Source of the DNA: Mycobacterium sp. MYCO198283
Lineage (GTDB): Bacteria > Actinomycetota > Actinomycetes > Mycobacteriales > Mycobacteriaceae
Direction of reading: 5' to 3'
Length of the DNA: 64,000 bases
NCBI RefSeq assembly: GCF_021213805.1
Contig: NZ_JAJQJI010000007.1
Span: 186,001-250,000, forward strand
The position numbers and the translations under genes are program-made. The notes under the pieces were generated by a model. It was not told the DNA's origin. It did not search any database and worked only from the letters and a program-made list of their open reading frames with translations. The stretch's first letter is position 1; the number at the start of each line of letters is the position of its first letter. This document shows positions 47,578 through 59,737 of the stretch, in pieces.

Positions 47578-48133
47578 TCACCCGGCCGAGGTAACTGCCG
47601 TCGCGGGAGTCGACCTTGAGCTTGTCGCCGGTGTTGATGAACAGCGGCACCTGGATCTCGGCGCCGGTCTCGACGGTGGCGGGCTTGGTGCCGGCGTTCG
47701 AGCGGTCGCCCTGCAGACCCGGCTCGGTGTGCGTCACCACCATCTCCACAGTGGTCGGGAGCTCGAGGTAGAGCGGGGCGCCGTCGTGGAAGGCCACCTG
47801 CACCGGCATGCCCTCGAGCAGGAACTTCGCCGCGTCACCGACCAGCGACTCCGGCAGCGCGTGCTGCTCGTAGTCCTGGCTGTCCATGAACACGAAGTCG
47901 GAGCCGTCGCGGTAGAGGTAGGTGGTGTCGCGCCGGTCGACGGTGGCGGTCTCCACCTTCACGCCGGCGTTGAACGTCTTGTCGACGACCTTGCCGGTCA
48001 GCACGTTCTTGAGCTTGGTCCGCACGAACGCGGGACCCTTGCCGGGCTTGACGTGCTGGAACTCGATGATCTGCTGCAGGTTGCCGTCGATCACCAGCAC
48101 GAGGCCGTTCTTGAAATCGGCAGTCGATGCCAC
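47570..48133 (-). CDS. efp: Elongation factor P
   Basis: 187 aa. Relieves ribosome stalling at polyproline. KOW-like domain with [14 protein letters not shown]; modification-loop Lys32 is present. The OB domain contains [11 protein letters not shown] and the signature [36 protein letters not shown] near the end. The abundance of Pro-rich proteins in this genome makes it relevant. 18 nt after pepQ. Confidence 0.98.
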   Translation of the reverse strand: MASTADFKNGLVLVIDGNLQQIIEFQHVKPGKGPAFVRTKLKNVLTGKVVDKTFNAGVKVETATVDRRDTTYLYRDGSDFVFMDSQDYEQHALPESLVGDAAKFLLEGMPVQVAFHDGAPLYLELPTTVEMVVTHTEPGLQGDRSNAGTKPATVETGAEIQVPLFINTGDKLKVDSRDGSYLGRVNG

Positions 48134-48151
48134 GGTGGGGAACTCCTCGGG

Positions 48152-49237
48152 TCAGAGAATGGCCAGTTCCTTAGGGAACCGGGTAAGCAGGTGCGGATCT
48201 CCGCCACGCACGACCAGCGTGTCCTCGATGCGGACACCGCCGCGACCGGGCAGGTAGACCCCGGGCTCCACGGTGACCGTCGAGCCAGTACGCAGTGTAC
48301 CGACGGCGGTGGCGCCGATTCCGGGCGCTTCGTGGATCTGCAGCCCGACACCGTGACCCAGGCCGTGGGAGAAGCGTTCGGCGTGGCCGGCGTCGGCGAT
48401 CACCCGCCGGGCCGCGCCGTCGACGTCGCGCAGCGCGGCGCCCGGTGCGAGCGCTTCGCGGCCCGCCCGCTGCGCCTGCGCCACCAGCTCGTAGATCTCC
48501 CGCTGCCAGTCGGCGGGCGGCCCGAGGACAAAGGTGCGGGTCATGTCGGAGTGGTACCCGGCGACCAGCGCCCCGAAGTCGATCTTCACGAAGTCGCCCG
48601 CCGCGAGCACCGCGCCCGTCGGCCGGTGATGCGGCACCGCCGAGTTCGCACCGGCCGCGACGATGGTCTCGAAGGACACCCCGTCGGCGCCGTGGTCGAA
48701 CATCAGCGCCTCCAGGTCGCGGCCGACCTCTTTCTCGGTGCGGCCCGGCCGGATGCCGCCCCGCTCCACCAGCGTTCGCAGCGCCGCGTCCGCCGCGTCG
48801 CAGGCCGCCTGCAGCAGCGCGACCTCGGCGTCCTCCTTGACCTCCCGCAGCGCCTCGACGTGGCCGGACGCCCGCACCAGGGAGGCGCCGTCACCGCACG
48901 CGGCGGCCAGCCCGTCGTAGGCGTCGACGGTCACGACGTGGCTTTCGAAGCCCAACCGGCCCGCGCCGGCCCGGGCGGCCTCGGCCGCCAGGTGCGGGCC
49001 GCAGGCCCGCTCGATGTCGACCCGCAGATCGGGCGCCTGGGCGGCGGCCTGCGTGCGGTAGCGGCCGTCGGTGGCGAGCACGGGCTCGCGGTCGTCGGCG
49101 AAGACGAGCAACGCGGCGTTGGAGCCGGTGAACCCGGACAGGTAGCGCACGTTCACCAAGTCGCTGACCAGCAGCGCATCCAGCTCGGCCTGCTGTAACC
49201 GGGTGCGCAGTTCGGCCCGACGAGAGGTTTCCGTCAC
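48152..49237 (-). CDS. pepQ: Xaa-Pro dipeptidase-like metallopeptidase (M24B)
   Basis: 361 aa. N-terminal creatinase-like domain (LVNVRYLSGFTGSNAALLV) and pita-bread fold with metal ligands in KIDFGALVAGYHSDMTRTF (two Asp), GHGVGLQIHEAPG (His), TVEPGVYLPG (Glu) and GGVRIEDTL (Glu). Cytoplasmic. The GTG at 49237 has TAGCGT eight nt upstream (leaderless). First gene of pepQ-efp-nusB. Confidence 0.94.
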   Translation of the reverse strand: MTETSRRAELRTRLQQAELDALLVSDLVNVRYLSGFTGSNAALLVFADDREPVLATDGRYRTQAAAQAPDLRVDIERACGPHLAAEAARAGAGRLGFESHVVTVDAYDGLAAACGDGASLVRASGHVEALREVKEDAEVALLQAACDAADAALRTLVERGGIRPGRTEKEVGRDLEALMFDHGADGVSFETIVAAGANSAVPHHRPTGAVLAAGDFVKIDFGALVAGYHSDMTRTFVLGPPADWQREIYELVAQAQRAGREALAPGAALRDVDGAARRVIADAGHAERFSHGLGHGVGLQIHEAPGIGATAVGTLRTGSTVTVEPGVYLPGRGGVRIEDTLVVRGGDPHLLTRFPKELAIL

Positions 49238-49245
49238 AGCCGCCG

Positions 49246-49251
49246 ACGCTA
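49246..49251 (-). promoter_or_regulatory. -10 box of pepQ-efp-nusB (leaderless)
   Basis: TAGCGT, eight nucleotides before the pepQ GTG, in a 33-nt divergent intergenic region. Confidence 0.5.
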
Positions 49252-49256
49252 CTCGC

Positions 49257-49262
49257 TACGCT
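49257..49262 (+). promoter_or_regulatory. -10 box of the B-4DMT gene (leaderless)
   Basis: TACGCT, eight nucleotides before the ATG at 49271. Only 5 nt separate it from the opposite-strand pepQ -10. Confidence 0.5.
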
Positions 49263-49794
49263 GTGGCCCCATGAAGTCGTGGTTGATGCGCGGGCTGGTC
49301 TTCGCCGCGGCAATGGTGATCCTCCGGCTGGTGCAGTCGGCCCTCATCAACATGTTCGAGACGAAGGCCCTGATGATCAGCGTCTCGCTGGTGGTGATCT
49401 TCGGGGTCGTGGTCGCCGTGTGGGGTTACGTGGACGGCCGCGCCGACGCGCGCGCCAACCCCGACCCCGACCGGCGCGACGACCTGGCGATGACGTGGCT
49501 GCTCGCGGGCTTGGTCGCGGGCATCCTCAGCGGCCTGATCGCGTGGCTGATCTCGAAGTTCTACACCGAGCTGTACGCCGAGGGGCTGCTCAACGAGATC
49601 AGCACGTTCGCGGCGTTCACGGCGCTGCTGGTCTTCCTGCCCGCGATCCTCGGGGTCGCCGTCGGCCGCTGGCTCGTCGACCGGAGCCGGCCCGACGAGC
49701 CGTCGGTGCGGCGCGGCGGAAAGCCGCGCGACGACAGCGGCGACAACACCGACACCGACGTGTTCGCCGCCGTGCGCGACGACGACTCGGCCAC

Positions 49795-51948
<2,154 letters not shown>

Positions 51949-51951
51949 GGC

Positions 51952-53160
51952 CTAGCCCGAGGCCCGCGCGGCCGGATGCTTTTCGCGCGCCGCCACCGCG
52001 TCGAGGTAGGCGCCGATGTTGGTGCGGGTCTCCCGCAGTGAGTCGCCGCCGAACTTCTGCAGCGCCGCACGCGCCAGCACCAGCGCGACCATCGCCTCCA
52101 CCACCACGCCGGCGGCGGGCACCGCGCACACGTCGGATCGCTGGTGGATCGCCACCGCTTCGTCGCCGGTGGCCATGTCGACCGTCGCGAGCGCCCGCGG
52201 GACCGTCGAGATCGGCTTCATCGCCGCGCGCACGCGCAGCGCCTGGCCGTTGGTCATGCCGCCTTCCAGCCCGCCGGCGCGGTTGGTGGAGCGGATCACG
52301 CCGTCGGGGCCGGGGTAGATCTCGTCGTGGGCGACGCTGCCGCGGCGGCGGGCCGTCGCGAAGCCGTCGCCGATCTCGACGCCCTTGATCGCCTGGATGC
52401 CCATGACCGCGGCGGCCAGCTGGCTGTCGAGCCGGGCGTCGCCGCTGGTGAAGGAGCCGAGTCCGATCGGCAGGTTCAGGGCCACCACCTCGATGACGCC
52501 GCCGAGCGTGTCGCCGTCCTTCTTGGCCGCCTCGATCTCGGCGATCATGGACCGCTCGGCCTCGCCGGAGTACGCCCGCACGGGGCTGGCGTCGATGGCG
52601 GACAGGTGGGCGGCGGTGGGCGGCGGGCCGTCGTAGGGCTGCGAGGCGCCGATGGAGATGACGTGGGACAGCACCTCGACCCCGAGCGCCTGCCGCAGAA
52701 ACTCGCGGGCGACCGTGCCCGCCGCGACCCGCGCCGCGGTCTCCCGGGCGCTCGCCCGCTCCAGCACCGGGCGGGCGTCGTCGAAGCCGTACTTGAGCAT
52801 GCCGGCGTAATCGGCGTGGCCCGGCCGGGGGCGGGTGAGCGGGGCGTTGCGGGCGACGTCGTCGAGTTCCTCGGGCGCCACCGGGTCGGGCGCCATCACG
52901 GTTTCCCACTTGGGCCACTCGGTGTTGCCGATCTCGACGGCGATGGGACCGCCCAGCGTCCGCCCGTGCCGCACGCCGGCGAGCACCGTGACCTGGTCCG
53001 CCTCGAACTTCATCCGGGCGCCGCGGCCGTAGCCGAGCCGGCGGCGCGCCAGCTGGGCGGCGATGTCGGCCGACGTGACCTCGACGCCGGCGACCATCCC
53101 CTCCAGGACGGTCACCAGGGCACGACCGTGGGATTCGCCTGCTGTGGTCCATCGCAACAC
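51952..53160 (-). CDS. aroF: Chorismate synthase
   Basis: 402 aa (aroC in E. coli naming). Final common aromatic step, needs reduced FMN. Signatures: [21 protein letters not shown] at the start, [37 protein letters not shown], and [29 protein letters not shown] at 53160 is chosen because it gives the family N-terminus MLRW and follows GAAGAT by 7 nt (weak leaderless signal). ATG at 53169 (MGRVLRW) is an alternative. First gene of aroF-aroK-aroB-aroQ. Confidence 0.95.
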   Translation of the reverse strand: MLRWTTAGESHGRALVTVLEGMVAGVEVTSADIAAQLARRRLGYGRGARMKFEADQVTVLAGVRHGRTLGGPIAVEIGNTEWPKWETVMAPDPVAPEELDDVARNAPLTRPRPGHADYAGMLKYGFDDARPVLERASARETAARVAAGTVAREFLRQALGVEVLSHVISIGASQPYDGPPPTAAHLSAIDASPVRAYSGEAERSMIAEIEAAKKDGDTLGGVIEVVALNLPIGLGSFTSGDARLDSQLAAAVMGIQAIKGVEIGDGFATARRRGSVAHDEIYPGPDGVIRSTNRAGGLEGGMTNGQALRVRAAMKPISTVPRALATVDMATGDEAVAIHQRSDVCAVPAAGVVVEAMVALVLARAALQKFGGDSLRETRTNIGAYLDAVAAREKHPAARASG

Positions 53161-53488
53161 GCGTCCCATCTTCCCACGGGTGCTCGGCGGCGAGTGAATC
53201 GTCCGTGCCGCGGCCCCCACGCGGCACATCTGTCACACCCGTCGCCGGCCGGGACGACGTTGCGGTTGCCCGCCTCTGAGCGACACATCGTCCGCTGGGC
53301 GGCGGCGCTTTCAGGGCGAGGCGTTCACTATTGCGCCAGGGTGTCGAGTCCCACACCAGGGCGGCGAGTCTCACACCAGGGCGGCGAGGATCGGCGTGTC
53401 GGCGCCCCGGTGTGAAAGTCACCGCCGGCGTGTGAAAGTCGAAGCCGGCCAGTGAAAGTCCCCAGTCGCAGCGACCGGCGAAAGAGCG
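53161..53488. other. 328-nt gap between aroF and the prepilin peptidase gene
   Basis: No gene in either strand. The half near the peptidase is a cluster of short repeats (53340-53463, listed separately). The rest is GC-rich sequence upstream of aroF, without a clear TANNNT box except the weak GAAGAT. Confidence 0.5.
53340..53463. repeat. Cluster of GTGTGAAAGTC-type short repeats in both orientations
   Basis: Plus-strand copies: GGTGTGAAAGTCACCGCC (53409-53426), GCGTGTGAAAGTCGAAGCC (53428-53446) and a shorter CCAGTGAAAGTCCCC (53449-53463). Opposite-orientation copies at 53340-53357 and 53361-53378 read GGTGTGGGACTCGACACC and GGTGTGAGACTCGCCGCC on the minus strand, with a decayed copy after 53382. 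The unit is about 18 nt, spaced at about 21 nt, so the locus can fold into a long imperfect hairpin. Confidence 0.8.
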
Positions 53489-53932
53489 TCAGACGATCAC
53501 CAGCGCGACGGCCGCCGCGCTCGCCAGGCACATCGCCGGGCCGTGCGGCACGGTGGCGGCGGGCGAGCGACCGGCCGGACGCACCAGCACGGCGAGCCCC
53601 CACAGCGCGGTGCCCAGCGGCGCAGCCAGCGCGGCGAGCGTCCACACCGGCGTGCCGAAAGCGCCGGTCAGCGCGCCGAGCCCGATCGCGAGCTTGACGT
53701 CGCCGGCGCCCAGCGCGGCGGGCGACCCGAGGTGCACCACCAGATAGAGCCCGGCCAGTGCGGCGGCACCGGCCGCGGCCGGCCAGCCCCGGCCCGCCGC
53801 CACGGCCGCGCCGAGGACGACGACGGCGCCCGGCAGCGTCAGCCAGTTCGGCAACCGCCGCGCCCGGATGTCGAACGCCGACAACGCGGCCAGCCAGCCG
53901 GCGACCAGCACACCGGCGACGATCTCCCCCAC
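53489..53932 (-). CDS. Short prepilin-type peptidase (A24 family)
   Basis: 147 aa. Membrane aspartyl peptidase with the two catalytic Asp motifs: D21 in AFDIRARRLPNW and D in LGAGDVKLAIGLG. Four to five membrane helices. It lacks the N-terminal methylase domain of full-length PilD. H37Rv has a homologue (Rv2551c) beside aroE. Downstream of aroE by 9 nt, so in the alaS-ruvX-mltG-aroE transcript. Possible substrates are Flp/Tad pilins elsewhere in the genome (inference). Confidence 0.88.
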   Translation of the reverse strand: MGEIVAGVLVAGWLAALSAFDIRARRLPNWLTLPGAVVVLGAAVAAGRGWPAAAGAAALAGLYLVVHLGSPAALGAGDVKLAIGLGALTGAFGTPVWTLAALAAPLGTALWGLAVLVRPAGRSPAATVPHGPAMCLASAAAVALVIV

Positions 53933-53941
53933 TGTCGAAGG

Positions 53942-54760
53942 CTAACGGTCCCCCAGGGCCGCTGACATCGCCGATTTGGGCGCCGGAAGGCCGGTGAACT
54001 GCTCGACCTGGGCGTACGCCTGGTTCAGTAGCATCTGCAGGCCGCTGACGACGGTGCCGCCCGCGGCCGACACCGCCTCGGCCAGCGGCGTGGGCCACGG
54101 CTCGTAGATCGCATCGAGCAGCACCGGCGCGCCGGCGAACGCGCGAGCGTGCGCGGCCGCGGCGGCGGCCGGGATGGTGCTCACGACGACGGTCGCACCG
54201 GCCGCCGAGGCGCCGTCGAAGTCCGTCGCCCGCACCGCCACGCCCAGCCGGCCGCCGAGCCCGACGAGCGGTTGCGCCTTGGCCGGGGTGCGGGCCACGA
54301 CGGTGATGTCGGTGTAGCCGAGCTGCGCCAGCCCGGCGATCGCGGCGGGCGCGGTTCCCCCGGCGCCCAGCACGACGGCACGCCCGCCCGCATCGCCGGC
54401 GACCACCGCGGCCAGCGCTCCGCTCACGCCGTCGACGTCGGTGTTGTCGGCGCGCCACCCGGTGGCCGTGCGTACCAGGGTGTTGGCGGAGCCGAGCAGG
54501 CGGGCGCGCTCGGTGCGCTCGTCGGCGAACCGCAGCGCCGCGAACTTCCCCGGCATCGTGACCGACACCCCCACCCACTCCGGGCCGAACCCGCCGACCA
54601 GCGCGGGCAACTCAGCGGCGTTGCACTCGATGCGGTCGTAGCTCCAGCCGGTCAACCCGAGCGCGCGGTAGGCGGCGAGATGGAGCTGCGGCGACCGGGA
54701 GTGCGCGACCGGCGACCCGAGGACCGCCGCACGCCGGCCTTCACCACCGGCGCCGTTCAC
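53942..54760 (-). CDS. aroE: Shikimate dehydrogenase
   Basis: 272 aa. Reduces 3-dehydroshikimate with NADPH. Shikimate site LGSPVAHSRSPQLHLAAYRALGL near residue 15, VSVTMPGKFAAL with catalytic Lys, ADNTDVDG, and nucleotide-binding VVLGAGGTAPAAIAGL; GLQMLLNQAYAQVEQFTG is the C-terminal helix. The GTG at 54760 overlaps the mltG TGA. Confidence 0.96.
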   Translation of the reverse strand: MNGAGGEGRRAAVLGSPVAHSRSPQLHLAAYRALGLTGWSYDRIECNAAELPALVGGFGPEWVGVSVTMPGKFAALRFADERTERARLLGSANTLVRTATGWRADNTDVDGVSGALAAVVAGDAGGRAVVLGAGGTAPAAIAGLAQLGYTDITVVARTPAKAQPLVGLGGRLGVAVRATDFDGASAAGATVVVSTIPAAAAAAHARAFAGAPVLLDAIYEPWPTPLAEAVSAAGGTVVSGLQMLLNQAYAQVEQFTGLPAPKSAMSAALGDR

Positions 54761-55998
54761 CGGGCCGAATCGAGCACACCGTTGCGCCGCGCCAGCTCGA
54801 TGTTGGCGAGGTGCTGCTGGTAGTCGACGGTGAACAGGGTGGTGCCCTGCATGTCGACGGTGACGAAGTACAGCCAGTCGCCCGGCGCGGGCGCCTCGGC
54901 GGCGGCGAGCGCGTCGGCTCCCGGCGAGCAGATCGGCGTCGCGGGCAACCCGGGCGTCACGTAGGTGTTCCACGGCGTGCGGCGGGCCCGGTCGGCGTCG
55001 GTGGTGGCGACCTCGGTGCGGTCCAGCGCGAAGTTGACGGTCGAATCGAACTCCAGGGTCCGGTTCTCGCGCAGCCGGTTCAGGATCACCCGCGCCACCT
55101 TGCTGAAATCCTGCGGGGTGGCCTCGCGCTGCACCAGCGAGGCGATGGTCAGCAGGTGGTACGGGGTCTGCCCGATCTGCGCCGCCGCGTCGACCAGCCC
55201 CTGCTGCGAGTACTGCAGCGCGCTGCCGCGGATCAGGGTCGCGAGGATCTGCGCCGGCGACGCCGACGGGTCGATGTCCCACGAGCCGGGCGCGATGAGG
55301 CCTTCGAGGCGGCGGTGGTCGGTGCGCATCGCCGTCACCGGCTGCACGGCCCAGTCCGGGACCCCGAGCGCGGCCGGCGATTCGCCGGTGGCGGCGTCGC
55401 GCAGCGCGTCGGCGGTGACGCACCGCTGCGCGCCGTCGAGGTCGACGCAGGTCGCCTTGGAGATCAGCGTCAGGATGCCCTCGGTGACGGCGCCGGTCTT
55501 GAGGTCCTGCACGTCGTCGAGCTGACGCCCCTCCGGGATCACCAGCGAACCGACCCGGTTCTGCGGGTCGGTCAGGCGGTCGACGGCGTCGGCGGCGGGG
55601 ATCTCGGTACGCATCTTGTAGTAGCCGGGCTGGATGGCGGTGATCGACTCGTTGCCGTCGGCGGCCCGCACGAACGCCCGGGCGGTCGCGACCACCCGGC
55701 GGTCCTGCAGCATCTGCGCGATGGCGCTGGTCGAGTCGCCGGCATGCACCTGCACGACGACGTCCTCGCCGCCGCCGCCGGCGAAGTCCTCGCCGCCGCC
55801 GCTGCCGAACACGCTGTGCCACAGCTTGGAGCCGAGGAAGACGGCGGTGACCAGCACGGCGATCAGCGCGAACAGCGTCAGGACTTTGGCGTTGCGCCGG
55901 CGGCGCGCGGTGCGCTGCGCTTTGACGCGGTCGACGCGGGACATGCCGCGCCGCGGGGGCCCGACGGAGACCGGTTCTGCCCGCCGACGATCAGTCAC
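54757..55998 (-). CDS. mltG: Endolytic transglycosylase MltG
   Basis: 413 aa. Cytoplasmic basic tail (residues 1-37, [15 protein letters not shown]), one membrane helix (about 38-58), Gly-rich linker, LysM-like portion and YceG catalytic domain with the Glu in [10 protein letters not shown] and [19 protein letters not shown]. Cuts nascent glycan strands during peptidoglycan synthesis. The GTG at 55998 overlaps ruvX by 8 nt; the open frame upstream has no homology. Confidence 0.94.
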   Translation of the reverse strand: MTDRRRAEPVSVGPPRRGMSRVDRVKAQRTARRRRNAKVLTLFALIAVLVTAVFLGSKLWHSVFGSGGGEDFAGGGGEDVVVQVHAGDSTSAIAQMLQDRRVVATARAFVRAADGNESITAIQPGYYKMRTEIPAADAVDRLTDPQNRVGSLVIPEGRQLDDVQDLKTGAVTEGILTLISKATCVDLDGAQRCVTADALRDAATGESPAALGVPDWAVQPVTAMRTDHRRLEGLIAPGSWDIDPSASPAQILATLIRGSALQYSQQGLVDAAAQIGQTPYHLLTIASLVQREATPQDFSKVARVILNRLRENRTLEFDSTVNFALDRTEVATTDADRARRTPWNTYVTPGLPATPICSPGADALAAAEAPAPGDWLYFVTVDMQGTTLFTVDYQQHLANIELARRNGVLDSAR

Positions 55999-56497
55999 CC
56001 TGGTCCTTTCGCCGCCCCGCGAGTACGTCCCGTCGCGCGTCCAGCCACCCCTGCAGGATCGCGACCGCCGCCGCCTGGTCGACCACGCCGCGCTGGTTCT
56101 TCGCGCGGACCCCCGCATCGCGCAGCGCCCGCTGTGCCGTCACCGTGGTCAGCCGCTCGTCGGCCATGCGCACCGGCACCGGGGCGATCCGCGCGGCCAG
56201 CGCGTCGGCCACCTCGATCGCGTCGGCGGCGGCGGGGCCCTGCCGGTCGGCCAGCGTGCGCGGCAACCCGACGACCACCTCCACGGCGCCGGCCTGCGTC
56301 ACCAGGTTGCGGAGCCGGCGCAGGTGGGAGCCGTCGCGTTGCCGGCGCACCGTCTCGACCGGCGTGGCGAGGATGCCGTCGGGATCGCACGACGCGACGC
56401 CGATGCGGACGCTGCCGACGTCGATGCCGATGCGCGGCCCCCGTCCGGGATCGTCGCTGCCGGGCCGGTCCGGCAGCCGCTCTGCGGCCACGCTCAC
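55991..56497 (-). CDS. ruvX: Holliday junction resolvase-like protein RuvX/YqgF
   Basis: 168 aa. RNase H-like fold: [30 protein letters not shown] with the first acidic residue, [23 protein letters not shown] with Glu, and [19 protein letters not shown] with the last Asp. Implicated in pre-16S rRNA 5' maturation in E. coli. GTG 56497 is 5 nt after alaS. Confidence 0.93.
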   Translation of the reverse strand: MSVAAERLPDRPGSDDPGRGPRIGIDVGSVRIGVASCDPDGILATPVETVRRQRDGSHLRRLRNLVTQAGAVEVVVGLPRTLADRQGPAAADAIEVADALAARIAPVPVRMADERLTTVTAQRALRDAGVRAKNQRGVVDQAAAVAILQGWLDARRDVLAGRRKDQGD

Positions 56498-56502
56498 GCC
56501 GG

Positions 56503-59196
56503 TTAGCTCCGTCCGACCTCGGCTCGCAGCGCAGCCAGCGCGCGGTCGATACCGGACGGATCCTTCCCGGAGCCCTGCGCCAGGTCGGCCTTGCCGCCGC
56601 CGCGACCGCCGACCGCCGCGCCCAGCGTGGCCACGAGGTCGTTGGCCCGCAGCCCGAGGTCTTGTGCGGCCGGGTTGACGGCGACGACGAACGGCACGGT
56701 GGCGTCGGGGCCCTCGGCGATCAGGGCGACCACGCCGGGCTCGCTGCCGAGCCGGCCGCGTACGTCGCCGACGAGGCTGCGCAGGTCGCCGCCGCTCATG
56801 CCGCCGGACATGCGCTGCGCCACCAGCCGGACCTTGCCCACCTGCTCGGCCCCGGCGGCGGCGTTCGCGGCGGCCGCCCGCGCGTTGGCCAGCCGCAGCC
56901 GGTCGAGTTCCTTCTCGGCGGCCTTGAGCCGGTCGACCAGCGACGCGACCCGGGCGGGCACCTCGTCCGACGGCACTTTCAGCGTCGACGCCAGGCCCGC
57001 CATCAGCGCGCGCTCCTTGGCGAGGTGCCGGAAGGAGTCCATGCCGACGTAGGCCTCGACGCGGCGCACGCCGGATCCGACCGACGATTCGCCGATCACG
57101 GTGATCGGGCCGATCTGCGCCGAGTTGTGCACGTGGGTGCCGCCGCACACTTCCAGCGAGAACGGTCCCCCGATCTCGACGACGCGCACCTGCTCGGGAT
57201 AGGCCTCGCCGAACAGCGCCATGGCGCCCATCGCCTTGGCCTTCTCCAGCTCGGTGGTGAAGCTGTGCACCTCGTAATCGGCGACGACGGCCTCGTTGGC
57301 GACGTCCTCGACCTGGGCGCGCTGCGCGTCGGACAGCGGGCCCTGCCAGTTGAAGTCGAACCGCAGGTAGCCGGGCCGGTTCAGCGAACCGGCCTGCACC
57401 GCATTGGGTCCGAGCACCTGGCGCAGCGCGGCGTGCACCATGTGGGTGCCCGAATGGCCCTGCGTGGCGCCGCGCCGCCAGCCGGCGTCCACGGCGGCCA
57501 CCACGGTGTCACCCTCGACGAACTCGCCCGACTCGACGGTGACCCGGTGCACCCAGACCGTCTTGGCGATCTTCTGCACGTCGGTCACCGCAGCCTTGGC
57601 CGCGGCGCTCGCCCCGGTGCCGGTGATGCTGCCGGCGTCGGCGAGCTGGCCGCCGGATTCGGCGTAGAGCGGCGTGCGGTCGAGGATCAGCTCGATGCGT
57701 TCGGCCCTCCCGGAGCCGTCGTGCGCCACCACCGGCACACGGGCGCCGTCGACGAAGATCCCGAGGATGCGCGCCTCGGAGGTCAACTCGTCGAAGCCGG
57801 TGAATTCGGTGGGCCCGGCGTCGACCAGCTCGCGGTAGGCGGTCAGGTCGGTGTGGGCGTGTTTCCGCGCGGCGGCATCGGCCTTGGCGCGCCGGCGCTG
57901 CTCGGCCATCAGGCCGCGGAAGCCCTCCTCGTCGACCGTCAGCCCGGCCTCGGCCGCCATCTCCAGGGTGAGTTCGATCGGGAAGCCGTAGGTGTCGTGC
58001 AGCGTGAAGGCGTCGCTGCCCGACAGCGTGGCGGCACCGGCCGCGCGCGTCGCGCTGACCGCATCGGCGAACAGCCGCGACCCTGCCGACAGCGTGCGGT
58101 TGAAGGCCGTCTCCTCGGCGACCGCGATGCGGCTGATGCGGTCGAAGTCGGAGACCAGTTCGGGGTAGGACGGGCCCATCGCGTCGCGCACGGTCACCAT
58201 CAGGTCCGCCATGACCGGCTGCTCGACGCCGAGGAGCTTGGCCGACCGGATGACGCGGCGCAGCAGCCGGCGCAGCACATAGCCGCGGCCCTCGTTGCCG
58301 GGGGTGACGCCGTCGGCGATGATGATCGCCGCGGTGCGGCTGTGGTCGGCGATCACGCGGTAGCGGACGTCGTCGGGATCGTTGCCCGCGCCGTAGGCCC
58401 GCGGCGCCACACCGGCGATGACGTCGATCACGGGCCGCAGCAGGTCGGTCTCGTAGACGTTGTCGACGCCTTGGAGCAGGCAGGCGACCCGCTCGATGCC
58501 CATGCCGGTGTCGATGTTCTTGCGCGGCAGCGAACCGAGGATCTCGAAGTCTTCCTTCGAGGTGCCTGCGCCGCGCTCGTTCTGCATGAACACGAGATTC
58601 CAGATCTCGATGTAGCGGTCCTCGTTGGCCACCGGGCCGCCCTCGACGCCGTACGCCGGGCCGCGGTCGTAGTAGATCTCCGACGACGGGCCGCACGGCC
58701 CGGGGATGCCCATGGACCAGTAGTTGTCGGCCATGCCGCGGCGCTGGATGCGCTCCGGCGGCAGACCGGCGACGTCCTGCCACAGCTGGGCGGCCTCGTC
58801 GTCGTCGAGATACACGGTGGCCCACAGCTTTTCGGGATCCATGCCGTAGCCACCCGCCTCGACCGGCGACGTCAGCAGCTCCCATGCGAGCTCGATGGCG
58901 CCGCGCTTGAAGTAGTCGCCGAACGAGAAGTTGCCGGCCATCTGGAAGAAGGTGTTGTGGCGGGTGGTGATGCCCACCTCGTCGATGTCCGGGGTGCGGA
59001 TGCACTTCTGGACGCTGGTCGCCCGCGCATACGGCGGCGTCCGCTGCCCCAGGAAGAACGGCACGAACTGCACCATGCCGGCGTTGACGAACAGCAGGTT
59101 CGGGTCGTCGAGGATCACCGAGGCGCTGGGCACCTCGGTGTGGCCCGCTCTCACGAAGTGATCGAGGAATCGCTTCCTGATCTCGTGTGTCTGCAC
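56503..59196 (-). CDS. alaS: Alanyl-tRNA synthetase
   Basis: 897 aa. Class II catalytic domain (residues 1-250, motif 2 region [15 protein letters not shown]), tRNA recognition, editing domain with zinc-type [11 protein letters not shown] and [13 protein letters not shown], and C-Ala domain. GTG at 59196 with GAAGGA upstream. First gene of alaS-ruvX-mltG-aroE-peptidase. A palindrome lies next to its predicted -10. Confidence 0.98.
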   Translation of the reverse strand: MQTHEIRKRFLDHFVRAGHTEVPSASVILDDPNLLFVNAGMVQFVPFFLGQRTPPYARATSVQKCIRTPDIDEVGITTRHNTFFQMAGNFSFGDYFKRGAIELAWELLTSPVEAGGYGMDPEKLWATVYLDDDEAAQLWQDVAGLPPERIQRRGMADNYWSMGIPGPCGPSSEIYYDRGPAYGVEGGPVANEDRYIEIWNLVFMQNERGAGTSKEDFEILGSLPRKNIDTGMGIERVACLLQGVDNVYETDLLRPVIDVIAGVAPRAYGAGNDPDDVRYRVIADHSRTAAIIIADGVTPGNEGRGYVLRRLLRRVIRSAKLLGVEQPVMADLMVTVRDAMGPSYPELVSDFDRISRIAVAEETAFNRTLSAGSRLFADAVSATRAAGAATLSGSDAFTLHDTYGFPIELTLEMAAEAGLTVDEEGFRGLMAEQRRRAKADAAARKHAHTDLTAYRELVDAGPTEFTGFDELTSEARILGIFVDGARVPVVAHDGSGRAERIELILDRTPLYAESGGQLADAGSITGTGASAAAKAAVTDVQKIAKTVWVHRVTVESGEFVEGDTVVAAVDAGWRRGATQGHSGTHMVHAALRQVLGPNAVQAGSLNRPGYLRFDFNWQGPLSDAQRAQVEDVANEAVVADYEVHSFTTELEKAKAMGAMALFGEAYPEQVRVVEIGGPFSLEVCGGTHVHNSAQIGPITVIGESSVGSGVRRVEAYVGMDSFRHLAKERALMAGLASTLKVPSDEVPARVASLVDRLKAAEKELDRLRLANARAAAANAAAGAEQVGKVRLVAQRMSGGMSGGDLRSLVGDVRGRLGSEPGVVALIAEGPDATVPFVVAVNPAAQDLGLRANDLVATLGAAVGGRGGGKADLAQGSGKDPSGIDRALAALRAEVGRS

Positions 59197-59247
59197 TCGT
59201 CGCTGTCCTTCGCCGCATCGTCTCGACGGAACCTGGTCCGACGCATC

Positions 59248-59253
59248 ACAGTA
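59248..59253 (-). promoter_or_regulatory. -10 box of the alaS operon
   Basis: TACTGT on the minus strand, about 52 nt before the alaS GTG. Confidence 0.5.
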
Positions 59254-59254
59254 C

Positions 59255-59273
59255 CGGTCGGCCGTACCGACCG
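59255..59273. promoter_or_regulatory. Palindrome beside the alaS -10, possible operator
   Basis: CGGTCGG, 5 nt, CCGACCG: a perfect 7-bp inverted repeat ending 1 nt from the -10 box, in the -10/-35 spacer. Could bind a dimeric regulator. No regulator is known to me. Confidence 0.45.
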
Positions 59274-59299
59274 AGAAAGCCGAGGCGGCGCAGCGAACC

Positions 59300-59701
59300 T
59301 CAGCCGTCGACGAAGCTGAGCCGCACCGATCGCTGCGGATTGTCGCGGTTGAGGTCCACCAGCACGATGCTCTGCCAGGTCCCCAGGAGCGGCGATCCGT
59401 GCTGCACCGGCACCGTCACCGACGGCGACACGATGGCCGGCAGCACATGGTCGGCGCCGTGGCCGAACGAGCCGTGGGCGTGGCGGTAGCGGTCGTCGCG
59501 GGGCAGCAGCCGCTCCAGGGTGTCCACCAGGTCGTCGTCGGAGCCCGATCCCGTCTCGATGACGGCGACGCCGGCCGTGGCGTGCGGGACGAAGACGTTG
59601 CACAGTCCGTCACCGCGCGACGCACAGAAGGAGCGCACGTCGTCGGTGAGATCGACGATGCGGCGGCGGCGGGTGTCGACGTCGAGCACGGTGGTGTCCA
59701 C
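59300..59701 (-). CDS. YjbQ family protein (UPF0047)
   Basis: 133 aa. Conserved [15 protein letters not shown] near residue 35, [28 protein letters not shown] and the [24 protein letters not shown] tail. Weak thiamin-phosphate-synthase-like activity has been reported for E. coli YjbQ; the true role is unclear. The GTG start is seven nt after TAGGCT (leaderless). 36 nt separate it from the SRPBCC gene. Confidence 0.9.
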   Translation of the reverse strand: MDTTVLDVDTRRRRIVDLTDDVRSFCASRGDGLCNVFVPHATAGVAVIETGSGSDDDLVDTLERLLPRDDRYRHAHGSFGHGADHVLPAIVSPSVTVPVQHGSPLLGTWQSIVLVDLNRDNPQRSVRLSFVDG

Positions 59702-59708
59702 AGCGGCG

Positions 59709-59714
59709 AGCCTA
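59709..59714 (-). promoter_or_regulatory. -10 box of the YjbQ gene (leaderless)
   Basis: TAGGCT seven nucleotides before the GTG at 59701. Confidence 0.55.
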
Positions 59715-59737
59715 CGAGTTGCTCGTGCAGGTTGTCG

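Noticed and set aside
53340..53463. CRISPR array
   Set aside because: The units are about 18 nt with almost no spacer, variable and in both orientations, and no cas genes are nearby.
54811..59319. Plus-strand open frame of 1502 codons
   Set aside because: Antisense shadow of mltG, ruvX and alaS. No domain is recognisable and the composition is His/Arg/Val/Gly-rich.
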